Source of the DNA: Luzula sylvatica
Lineage: Eukaryota > Streptophyta > Magnoliopsida > Poales > Juncaceae
Direction of reading: 5' to 3'
Assembly (NCBI GenBank): GCA_946800325.1
Contig: OX326959.1
Location: 18,816,862 to 18,880,861, forward strand
Length of the DNA: 64,000 nt
Below, one piece after another: positions 25,910 to 38,058 of this stretch (its first letter is position 1; the number at the start of each line of letters is the position of its first letter). The notes beneath the pieces are model-generated. The model searched no databases. It had not been told where the DNA came from and saw only the letters and a list, made by a program, of their open reading frames with translations. The position numbers were made by a program, and so were the translations under genes.

Positions 25910-28900
25910 CTTTTACTACATAACTTTTCACCAAATTTCACAAACACCAAGAAAGTTTGTTTTTCTATTCAAAACAAGATTTTATTTCTTTGAGGAGTTC
26001 AAATAACGTGTTTCTTGATCATTTGTATCGTATCTTTTACTACATAAATTTTCACCAAATTTCACAAACACTAAGAAAGTTTGTTTTTCGATTCAAAACA
26101 TGATTTTAACGCTTTGAGCAGTTCAAATAACGTGTTTCTAGATCATTTGTATCGTATCTTTTACTACATAACTTTTCACCAAATTTCACAAACACTAAGA
26201 AATTTTGTTTTTCGATTCAAAACAAGATTTTAACGCTTTGAGGAGTTCAAATAACGTGTTTCTAAATCATTTGTATCGTATCTTGTACTACATAACTTTT
26301 CACCAAATTTCACAAACACTAAGAAAGTTTGTTTTTCGATTTCAAAACAAGATTTTAACGCTTTGAGGAGTTCAAATAACGTGTTTTTAGATCATTTGTA
26401 TCGTATCCTTTAGTACATAACTTTTCACCAAATTTCACAAACACTAAGAAAGTTTGTTTTTCGATTAAAAACAAGATTTTAACGCTTTGAGGAGTTCAAA
26501 TAACGTGTTTTTGATCATTTGTATCGTATCTTTTACTTCATAACTTTTCGCCAAATTTCACAAACACCAAGAAAGATTGTTTTTCGATTCAAAACAAGAT
26601 TTTGACGCTTTGAGGAGTCCAAATAACGTGTTTTTAGATCATTTATATCGTATCTTTTACTACATAACTTTTCACCAAATTTCACAAACACCAAGAAAGT
26701 TTGTTTTTCTATTCAAAACAAGATTTTAACGCTTTGAGGTGTTCAAATAAAATGTTTTTAGATCATTTGTATCGTATCTTTTAGTACATAACTTTTCACC
26801 AAATTTCACAAACACTAAGAAAGTTTGTTTTTCGATTCAAAACAAGATTTTAACACTTTGAGGAGTTCAAATAACGTGTTTCTAGATCATTTGTATCGTA
26901 TCTTTTACTACATAACTTTTCACCAAATTTCACAAACACTAAGAAAGTTTGTTTTTCGATTCAAAACAAGATTTTAACACTTTGAGCAGTTCAAATAACG
27001 TGTTTCTAGATCATTTGTATCGTATCTTTTACTACATCACTTTTCACCAAATTTCACAAACACTAAGAAATTTTGTTTATCGATTCAAAACAAGATTTTA
27101 ACGATTTGAGGAGTTCAAATAACGTGTTTCTAGATCATTTGTATCGTATCCTTTACTACATAACTTTTCACCAAATTTCACAAACACTAAGAAAGTTTGT
27201 TTTTCGATTCAAAACAAGATTTTAATGCTTTGAGGAGTTCAAATAACGTGTTTCTAGATCATTTGTATCGTATCTTTTACTACATAACTTTTCACCGAAT
27301 TTCACAAACACTAAGAAAGTTTGTTTTTCGATTCAAAACAAGATTTTAACACACTGAGGAGTTCAAATAACGTGTTTTTAGATCATTTGTATCGTATCTT
27401 TTACTACATAACTTTTCACCAAATTTCACAAACACCAAGAAAGTTTGTTTTTCTATTCAAAACAAGATTTTATTTCTTTGAGGAGTTCAAATAACGTGTT
27501 TCTAGATCATTTGTATCGTATCTTTTAGTACATAACTTTTCACCAAATTTCACAAACACTAAGAAAGTTTGTTTTTCGATTTCAAAACCAGATTTTAACG
27601 CTTTGAGGAGTTCAAATAACGTGTTTTTAGATCATTTGTATCGTATCTTTCAGTACATAACTTTTCACCAAATTTCACAAACACTAAGAAAGTTTATTTT
27701 TCGATTAAAAACAAGATTTTAACGCTTTGAGGAGTTCAAATAACGTGTTTTTGATCATTTGTATCGTATCTTTTAGTACATAACTTTTCACCAAATTTCA
27801 CAAACATTAAGAAAGTTTGTTTTTCGATTAAAAACAAGATTTTAACGCTTTGAGGAGTTCAAATAACGTGTTTTTGATCATTTGTATCGTATGTTTTACT
27901 ACATAACTTTTCGCCAAATTTCACAAACACTAAGAAAGTTTGTTTTTCGATTCAAAACAAGATTTTAATGCTTTGAGGAGTTCAAATAACGTGTTTCTAG
28001 ATCATTTGTATTGTATCTTTTACCACATAACTTTTCACCAAATTTCACAAACACTAAGAAAGTTTGTTTTTCGATTCAATACATGATTTTGACGCTTTGA
28101 GGAGTTGAAATAACGTGTTTTTAGATCATTTATATCGTATCTTTTACTACATAACTTTTCACCAAATTTCACAAGCACCAAGAAAGTTTGTTTTTCTATT
28201 CAAAACAAGATTTTAACGCTTTGAGGTGTTCAAATAACATGTTTTTAGATCATTTGTATCGTATCTTTTAGTACATAACTTTTCACCAAATTTCACAAAC
28301 ACTAAGAAAGTTTGTTTTTCTATTCAAAACTAGATTTTAACGCTCTGAGGAGTTCAAATAACGTGTTTTTAGATCATTTGTATCGTATCTTTTAGTACAT
28401 AACTTTTCACCAAATTTCAAAAACACTAAGAAAGTTTGTTTTTCGATTCAAAACAAGATTTTAACACTTTTAGGAGTTCAAATAACGTGTTTCTAGATCA
28501 TTTGTATCGTATCTTTTACTACATAACTTTTCACCAAATTTCACAAACACTAAGAAAGTTTGTTTTTCGATTCAAAACAAGATTTTAACACTTTGAGCAG
28601 TTCAAATAACGTGTTTCTAGATCATTTGTATCGTATCTTTTACTACATCACTTTTCACCAAATTTCACAAACACTAAGAAAGTTTCTTTTTCGATTCAAA
28701 ACATGATTTTAACGCTTTGAGGTGTTCAAATAACATGTTTGTAGATCATTTGTATCGTATCTTTTAGTACACAACTTTTCACCAAATTTCACAAACACTA
28801 AGAAATTTTGTTTTTCGATTCAAAACAAGATTTTAACGATTTGAGGAGTTCAAATAACGTGTTTCTAGATCATTTGTATCGTATCTTTTACTACATAACT

Positions 28901-29132
28901 TTTCACCAAATTTCACAAACACTAAGAAAGTTTGTTTTTCGATTCAAAACAAGATTTTAATGCTTTGAGGAGTTCAAATAACGTGTTTCTAGATCATTTG
29001 TATCGTATCTTTTACTACATAACTTTTCACCAAATTTCACAAACACTAAGAAAGTTTGTTTTTCGATTCAAAACAAGATTTTAACACACTGAGGAGTTCA
29101 AATAACGTGTTTTTAGATCATTTGTATCGTAT
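25910..29132. repeat. HOR unit (26 monomers), counterpart of 15249-18471
   Basis: The monomer order and 3,223-bp length are identical to 15249-18471 at a 10,661-bp offset, including the 10-11-12 replacement and the 3-to-8b junction at 28389. Private changes are AAATAAAATG near 26746 in type 5 and ACGCTCTGAGG near 28340 in type 3. Confidence 0.9.
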
Positions 29133-32100
29133 CTTTTACTACATAACTTTTCACCAAATTTCACAAACACCAAGAAAGTTTGTTTTTCTATTCAAAACAA
29201 GATTTTATTTCTTTGAGGAGTTCAAATAACGTGTTTCTAGATCATTTGTATCGTATCTTTTACTACATAAATTTTCACCAAATTTCACAAACACTAAGAA
29301 AGTTTGTTTTTCGATTCAAAACATGATTTTAACGCTTTGAGCAGTTCAAATAACGTGTTTCTAGATCATTTGTATCGTATCTTTTACTACATAACTTTTC
29401 ACCAAATTTCACAAACACTAAGAAATTTTGTTTTTCGATTCAAAACAAGATTTTAACGCTTTGAGGAGTTCAAATAACGTGTTTCTAGATCATTTGTATC
29501 GTATCTTGTACTACATAACTTTTCACCAAATTTCACAAACACTAAGAAAGTTTGTTTTTCGATTTCAAAACAAGATTTTAACGCTTTGAGGAGTTCAAAT
29601 AACTTGTTTTTAGATCATTTGTATCGTATCCTTTAGTACATAACTTTTCACCAAATTTCACAAACACTAAGAAAGTTTGTTTTTCGATTAAAAACAAGAT
29701 TTTAACGCTTTGAGGAGTTCAAATAACGTGTTTTTGATCATTTGTATCGTATCTTTTACTTCATAACTTTTCGCCAAATTTCACAAACACCAAGAAAGAT
29801 TGTTTTTCGATTCAAAACAAGATTTTGACGCTTTGAGGAGTCCAAATAACGTGTTTTTAGATCATTTATATCGTATCTTTTACTACATAACTTTTCACCA
29901 AATTTCACAAACACCAAGAAAGTTTGTTTTTCTATTCAAAACAAGATTTTAACGCTTTGAGGTGTTCAAATAACATGTTTTTAGATCATTTGTATCGTAT
30001 CTTTTAGTACATAACTTTTCACCAAATTTCACAAACACTAAGAAAGTTTGTTTTTCGATTCAAAACAAGATTTTAACACTTTGAGGAGTTCAAATAACGT
30101 GTTTCTAGATCATTTGTATCGTATCTTTTACTACATAACTTTTCACCAAATTTCACAAACACTAAGAAAGTTTGTTTTTCGATTCAAAACAAGATTTTAA
30201 CACTTTGAGCAGTTCAAATAACGTGTTTCTAGATCATTTGTATCGTATCTTTTACTACATCACTTTTCACCAAATTTCACAAACACTAAGAAAGTTTCTT
30301 TTTAGATTCAAAACATGATTTTAACGCTTTGAGGTGTTCAAATAACATGTTTGTAGATCATTTGTATCGTATCTTTTAGTACACAACTTTTCACCAAATT
30401 TCACAAACACTAAGAAATTTTGTTTTTCGATTCAAAACAAGATTTTAACGATTTGAGGAGTTCAAATAACGTGTTTCTAGATCATTTGTATCGTATCTTT
30501 TACTACATAACTTTTCACCAAATTTCACAAACACTAAGAAAGTTTGTTTTTCGATTCAAAACAAGATTTTAATGCTTTGAGGAGTTCAAATAACGTGTTT
30601 CTAGATCATTTGTATCGTATCTTTTACTACATAACTTTTCACCGAATTTCACAAACACTAAGAAAGTTTGTTTTTCGATTCAAAACAAGATTTTAACACA
30701 CTGAGGAGTTCAAATAACGTGTTTTTAGATCATTTGTATCGTATCTTTTACTACATAACTTTTCACCAAATTTCACAAACACCAAGAAAGTTTGTTTTTC
30801 TATTCAAAACAAGATTTTATTTCTTTGAGGAGTTCAAATAACGTGTTTCTAGATCATTTGTATCGTATCTTTTAGTACATAACTTTTCACCAAATTTCAC
30901 AAACACTAAGAAAGTTTGTTTTTCGATTTCAAAACCAGATTTTAACGCTTTGAGGAGTTCAAATAACGTGTTTTTAGATCATTTGTATCGTATCTTTTAG
31001 TACATAACTTTTCACCAAATTTCACAAACACTAAGAAAGTTTATTTTTCGATTAAAAACAAGATTTTAACGCTTTGAGGAGTTCAAATAACGTGTTTTTG
31101 ATCATTTGTATCGTATCTTTTAGTACATAACTTTTCACCAAATTTCACAAACATTAAGAAAGTTTGTTTTTCGATTAAAAACAAGATTTTAACGCTTTGA
31201 GGAGTTCAAATAACGTGTTTTTGATCATTTGTATCGTATGTTTTACTACATAACTTTTCGCCAAATTTCACAAACACTAAGAAAGTTTGTTTTTCGATTC
31301 AAAACAAGATTTTAATGCTTTGAGGAGTTCAAATAACGTGTTTCTAGATCATTTGTATCGTATCTTTTACTACATAACTTTTCACCAAATTTCACAAACA
31401 CTAAGAAAGTTTGTTTTTCGATTCAATACAAGATTTTGACGCTTTGAGGAGTTGAAATAACGTGTTTTTAGATCATTTATATCGTATCTTTTACTACATA
31501 ACTTTTCACCAAATTTCACAAACACCAAGAAAGTTTGTTTTTCTATTCAAAACAAGATTTTAACGCTTTGAGGTGTTCAAATAACATGTTTTTAGATCAT
31601 TTGTATCGTATCTTTTAGTACATAACTTTTCACCAAATTTCACAAACACTAAGAAAGTTTGTTTTTCTATTCAAAACTAGATTTTAACGCTTTGAGGAGT
31701 TCAAATAACGTGTTTTTAGATCATTTGTATCGTATCTTTTAGTACATAACTTTTCACCAAATTTCACAAACACTAAGAAAGTTTGTTTTTCGATTCAAAA
31801 CAAGATTTTAACGCTTGAGGAGTTCAAATAACGTGTTTTTAGATCATTTGTATCGTATCTTTTACTACATAACTTTTCACCAAATTTCACAAACACCAAG
31901 AAAGTTTGTTTTTCTATTCAAAACAAGATTTTAACGCTTTGAGGTGTTCAAATAACATGTTTTTAGATCATTTGTATCGTATCTTTTACTACATAACTTT
32001 TCACCAAATTTCACAAACACTAAGAAAGTTTGTTTTTCGATTCAAAACAAGATTTTAATGCTTTGAGGAGTTCAAATAACGTGTTTCTAGATCATTTGTA

Positions 32101-33098
32101 TCGTATCTTTTACTACATAACTTTTCACCAAATTTCACAAACACTAAGAAAGTTTGTTTTTCGATTCAATACAAGATTTTGACGCTTTGAGGAGTTGAAA
32201 TAACGTGTTTTTAGATCATTTATATCGTATCTTTTACTACATAAATTTTCACCAAATTTCACAAACACCAAGAAAGTTTGTTTTTCTATTCAAAACAAGA
32301 TTTTAACGCTTTGAGGTGTTCAAATAACATGTTTTTAGATCATTTGTATCGTATCTTTTAGTACATAACTTTTCACCAAATTTCACAAACACTAAGAAAG
32401 TTTGTTTTTCGATTCAAAACAAGATTTTAACACTTTGAGGAGTTCAAATAACGTGTTTCTAGATCATTTGTATCGTATCTTTTACTACATAACTTTTCAC
32501 CAAATTTCACAAACACTAAGAAAGTTTGTTTTTCGATTCAAAACAAGATTTTAACACTTTGAGCAGTTCAAATAACGTGTTTCTAGATCATTTGTATCGT
32601 ATCTTTTACTATATCACTTTTCACCAAATTTCACAAACACTAAGAAAGTTTCTTTTTCGATTCAAAACATGATTTTAACGCTTTGAGGTGTTCAAATAAC
32701 ATGTTTGTAGATCATTTGTATCGTATCTTTTAGTACACAACTTTTCACCAAATTTCACAAACACTAAGAAATTTTGTTTTTCGATTCAAAACAAGATTTT
32801 AACGATTTGAGGAGTTCAAATAACGTGTTTCTAGATCATTTGTATCGTATCTTTTACTACATAACTTTTCACCAAATTTCACAAACACTAAGAAAGTTTG
32901 TTTTTCGATTCAAAACAAGATTTTAATGCTTTGAGGAGTTCAAATAACGTGTTTCTAGATCATTTGTATCGTATCTTTTACTACATAACTTTTCACCAAA
33001 TTTCACAAACACTAATAAAGTTTGTTTTTCGATTCAAAACAAGATTTTAACACACTGAGGAGTTCAAATAACGTGTTTTTAGATCATTTGTATCGTAT
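29133..33098. repeat. Intact 32-monomer HOR unit (3,966 bp)
   Basis: Order: 1-18-19-20-21-22-5 | 8-9-16-17-11b-12 | 1-2-13-14-15-6-5-3-4-5-11b-6-7 | 8-9-16-17-11b-12b. This is the second complete standard unit. It is one base short of 3,967 because type 4 (31736-31858) has ACGCTTGAGG for ACGCTTTGAGG. Type 16 at 32603 has CTATATCAC. The 12b copy at 32975 carries CTAATAAAG, also seen in 12b near 41691, 45409, 53094 and 56815. The first half belongs to super-repeat copy 3; the second half diverges from it. Confidence 0.92.
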
Positions 33099-36000
33099 CT
33101 TTTACTACATAACTTTTCACCAAATTTCACAAACACCAAGAAAGTTTGTTTTTCTATTCAAAACAAGATTTTATTTCTTTGAGGAGTTCAAATAACGTGT
33201 TTCTAGATCATTTGTATCGTATCTTTTACTACATAAATTTTCACCAAATTTCACAAACACTAAGAAAGTTTGTTTTTCGATTCAAAACATGATTTTAACG
33301 CTTTGAGCAGTTCAAATAACGTGTTTCTAGATCATTTGTATCGTATCTTTTACTACATAACTTTTCACCAAATTTCACAAACACTAAGAAATTTTGTTTT
33401 TCGATTCAAAACAAGATTTTAACGCTTTGAGGAGTTCAAATAACGTGTTTCTAGATCATTTGTATCGTATCTTGTACTACATAACTTTTCACCAAATTTC
33501 ACAAACACTAAGAAAGTTTGTTTTTCGATTTCAAAACAAGATTTTAACGCTTTGAGGAGTTCAAATAACGTGTTTTTAGATCATTTGTATCGTATCCTTT
33601 AGTACATAACTTTTCACCAAATTTCACAAACACTAAGAAAGTTTGTTTTTCGATTAAAAACAAGATTTTAACGCTTTGAGGAGTTCAAATAACGTGTTTT
33701 TGATCATTTGTATCGTATCTTTTACTTCATAACTTTTCGCCAAATTTCACAAACACCAAGAAAGATTGTTTTTCGATTCAAAACAAGATTTTGACGCTTT
33801 GAGGAGTCCAAATAACGTGTTTTTAGATCATTTATATCGTATCTTTTACTACATAACTTTTCACCAAATTTCACAAACACCAAGAAAGTTTGTTTTTCTA
33901 TTCAAAACAAGATTTTAACGCTTTGAGGTGTTCAAATAACATGTTTTTAGATCATTTGTATCGTATCTTTTAGTACATAACTTTTCACCAAATTTCACAA
34001 ACACTAAGAAAGTTTGTTTTTCGATTCAAAACAAGATTTTAACACTTTGAGGAGTTCAAATAACGTGTTTCTAGATCATTTGTATCGTATCTTTTACTAC
34101 ATAACTTTTCACCAAATTTCACAAACACTAAGAAAGTTTGTTTTTCGATTCAAAACAAGATTTTAACACTTTGAGCAGTTCAAATAACGTGTTTCTAGAT
34201 CATTTGTATCGTATCTTTTACTACATCACTTTTCACCAAATTTCACAAACACTAAGAAAGTTTCTTTTTCGATTCAAAACATGATTTTAACGCTTTGAGG
34301 TGTTCAAATAACATGTTTGTAGATCATTTGTATCGTATCTTTTAGTACACAACTTTTCACCAAATTTCACAAACACTAAGAAATTTTGTTTTTCGATTCA
34401 AAACAAGATTTTAACGATTTGAGGAGTTCAAATAACGTGTTTCTAGATCATTTGTATCGTATCTTTTACTACATAACTTTTCACCAAATTTCACAAACAC
34501 TAAGAAAGTTTGTTTTTCGATTCAAAACAAGATTTTAATGCTTTGAGGAGTTCAAATAACGTGTTTCTAGATCATTTGTATCGTATCTTTTACTACATAA
34601 CTTTTCTCCGAATTTCACAAACACTAAGAAAGTTTGTTTTTCGATTCAAAACAAGATTTTAACACACTGAGGAGTTCAAATAACGTGTTTTTAGATCATT
34701 TGTATCGTATCTTTTACTACATAACTTTTCACCAAATTTCACAAACACCAAGAAAGTTTGTTTTTCTATTCAAAACAAGATTTTATTTCTTTGAGGAGTT
34801 CAAATAACGTGTTTCTAGATCATTTGTATCGTATCTTTTAGTACATAACTTTTCACCAAATTTCACAAACACTAAGAAAGTTTGTTTTTCGATTTCAAAA
34901 CCAGATTTTAACGCTTTGAGGAGTTCAAATAACGTGTTTTTAGATCATTTGTATCGTATCTTTTAGTACATAACTTTTCACCAAATTTCACAAACACTAA
35001 GAAAGTTTGTTTTTCGATTCAAAACAAGATTTTAACGCTTTGAGGAGTTCAAATAACGTGTTTTTAGATCATTTGTATCGTATCTTTTACTACATAACTT
35101 TTCACCAAATTTCACAAACACCAAGAAAGTTTGTTTTTCTATTCAAAACAAGATTTTAACGCTTTGAGGTGTTCAAATAACATGTTTTTAGATCATTTGT
35201 ATCGTATCTTTCACTACATAACTTTTCACCAAATTTCACAAACACTAAGAAAGTTTGTTTTTCGATTCAAAACAAGATTTTAATGCTTTGAGGAGTTCAA
35301 ATAACGTGTTTCTAGATCATTTGTATCGTATCTTTTACTACATAACTTTTCACCAAATTTCACAAACACTAAGAAAGTTTGTTTTTCGATTCAATACAAG
35401 ATTTTGACGCTTTGAGGAGTTGAAATAACGTGTTTTTAGATCATTTATATCGTATCTTTTACTACATAAATTTTCACGAAATTTCACAAACACCAAGAAA
35501 GTTTGTTTTTCTATTCAAAACAAGATTTTAACGCTTTGAGGTGTTCAAATAACATGTTTTTAGATCATTTGTATCGTATCTTTTAGTACATAACTTTTCA
35601 CCAAATTTCACAAACACTAAGAAAGTTTGTTTTTCGATTCAAAACAAGATTTTAACACTTTGAGGAGTTCAAATAACGTGTTTCTAGATCATTTGTATCG
35701 TATCTTTTACTACATAACTTTTCACCAAATTTCACAAACACTAAGAAAGTTTGTTTTTCGATTCAAAACAAGATTTTATTTCTTTGAGGAGTTCAAATAA
35801 CGTGTTTCTAGATCATTTGTATCGTATCTTTTAGTACATAACTTTTCACCAAATTTCACAAACACTAAGAAAGTTTGTTTTTCGATTTCAAAACCAGATT
35901 TTAACGCTTTGAGGAGTTCAAATAACGTGTTTTTAGATCATTTGTATCGTATCTTTCAGTACATAACTTTTCACCAAATTTCACAAACACTAAGAAAGTT

Positions 36001-38058
36001 TATTTTTCGATTAAAAACAAGATTTTAACGCTTTGAGGAGTTCAAATAACGTGTTTTTGATCATTTGTATCGTATCTTTTAGTACTTAACTTTTCACCAA
36101 ATTTCACAAACATTAAGAAAGTTTGTTTTTCGATTAAAAACAAGATTTTAACGCTTTGAGGAGTTCAAATAACGTGTTTTTGATCATTTGTATCGTATGT
36201 TTTACTACATAACTTTTCGCCAAATTTCACAAACACTAAGAAAGTTTGTTTTTCGATTCAAAACAAGATTTTAATGCTTTGAGGAGTTCAAATAACGTGT
36301 TTCTAGATCATTTGTATTGTATCTTTTACCACATAACTTTTCACCAAATTTCACAAACACTAAGAAAGTTTGTTTTTCGATTCAATACATGATTTTGACG
36401 CTTTGAGGAGTTGAAATAACGTGTTTTTAGATCATTTATATCGTATCTTTTACTACATAACTTTTCACCAAATTTCACAAGCACCAAGAAAGTTTGTTTT
36501 TCTATTCAAAACAAGATTTTAACGCTTTGAGGTGTTCAAATAACATGTTTTTAGATCATTTGTATCGTATCTTTTAGTACATAACTTTTCACCAAATTTC
36601 ACAAACACTAAGAAAGTTTGTTTTTCTATTCAAAACTAGATTTTAACGCTTTGAGGAGTTCAAATAACGTGTTTTTAGATCATTTGTATCGTATCTTTTA
36701 GTACATAACTTTTCACCAAATTTCACAAACACTAAGAAAGTTTGTTTTTCGATTCAAAACAAGATTTTAACGCTTTGAGGAGTTCAAATAACGTGTTTTT
36801 AGATCATTTGTATCGTATCTTTTACTACATAACTTTTCACCAAATTTCACAAACACCAAGAAAGTTTGTTTTTCTATTCAAAACAAGATTTTAACGCTTT
36901 GAGGTGTTCAAATAACATGTTTTTAGATCATTTGTATCGTATCTTTTACTACATAACTTTTCACCAAATTTCACAAACACTAAGAAAGTTTGTTTTTCGA
37001 TTCAAAACAAGATTTTAATGCTTTGAGGAGTTCAAATAACGTGTTTCTAGATCATTTGTATCGTATCTTTTACTACATAACTTTTCACCAAATTTCACAA
37101 ACACTAAGAAAGTTTGTTTTTCGATTCAATACAAGATTTTGACGCTTTGAGGAGTTGAAATAACGTGTTTTTAGATCATTTATATCGTATCTTTTACTAC
37201 ATAAATTTTCACCAAATTTCACAAACACCAAGAAAGTTTGTTTTTCTATTCAAAACAAGATTTTAACGCTTTGAGGTGTTCAAATAACATGTTTTTAGAT
37301 TATTTGTATCGTATCTTTTAGTACATAACTTTTCACCAAATTTCAAAAACACTAAGAAAGTTTGTTTTTCGATTCAAAACAAGATTTTAACACTTTTAGG
37401 AGTTCAAATAACGTGTTTCTAGATCATTTGTATCGTATCTTTTACTACATAACTTTTCACCAAATTTCACAAACACTAAGAAAGTTTGTTTTTCGATTCA
37501 AAACAAGATTTTAACACTTTGAGCAGTTCAAATAACGTGTTTCTAGATCATTTGTATCGTATCTTTTACTACATCACTTTTCACCAAATTTCACAAACAC
37601 TAAGAAAGTTTCTTTTTCGATTCAAAACATGATTTTAACGCTTTGAGGTGTTCAAATAACATGTTTGTAGATCATTTGTATCGTATCTTTTAGTACACAA
37701 CTTTTCACCAAATTTCACAAACACTAAGAAATTTTGTTTTTCGATTCAAAACAAGATTTTAACGATTTGAGGAGTTCAAATAACGTGTTTCTAGATCATT
37801 TGTATCGTATCTTTTACTACATAACTTTTCACCAAATTTCACAAACACTAAGAAAGTTTGTTTTTCGATTCAAAACAAGATTTTAATGCTTTGAGGAGTT
37901 CAAATAACGTGTTTCTAGATCATTTGTATCGTATCTTTTACTACATAACTTTTCACCAAATTTCACAAACACTAAGAAAGTTTGTTTTTCGATTCAAAAC
38001 AAGATTTTAACACACTGAGGAGTTCAAATAACGTGTTTTTAGATCATTTGTATCGTAT
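33099..38058. repeat. HOR unit (40 monomers, 4,960 bp, compound)
   Basis: Order: 1-18-19-20-21-22-5 | 8-9-16-17-11b-12 | 1-2-4-5-11b-6-7 | 8-hybrid 9/1 | 2-13-14-15-6b-5-3-4-5-11b-6-7 | 8b-9-16-17-11b-12b. Two units are joined through the hybrid at 35704-35827, which starts like type 9 (ACTAAG, CGATTC) and ends like type 1 (TTATTTC). Type 3 is missing after type 2 at 34835. Marks: TTCTCCGAA in type 12 near 34605, CTTTCACTAC at 35208, CACGAAATTT near 35475 and GATTATTTG near 37298. Confidence 0.9.

Larger units (their letters stand above)
21942..32106. repeat. Super-repeat copy 3 (colinear to about 32.1 kb)
   Basis: Copy 3 follows copy 2 at a constant 10,661-bp offset to 30496. It shares copy-2 marks such as TTCTTGATCA (ends of the type 1 monomers near 15352 and 26013), GTTTATCGATTC (near 16407 and 27068), the five-monomer loss (28389) and TTTTAGATTC in type 16 (near 19640 and 30301). 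Unlike copy 2 it keeps monomers 11b and 12 (30497-30744). After the 11b monomer at 31983-32106 it continues with 6-7-8-9 rather than the 12b-1-18-10b-11-12 ending of copies 1 and 2, so the super-repeat is lost from here. Confidence 0.88.

Noticed and set aside
1..32106. Super-repeat copies as an assembly duplication artefact
   Set aside because: Not excluded, but disfavoured: each copy has private substitutions and whole-monomer indels that an artefactual copy would not have.
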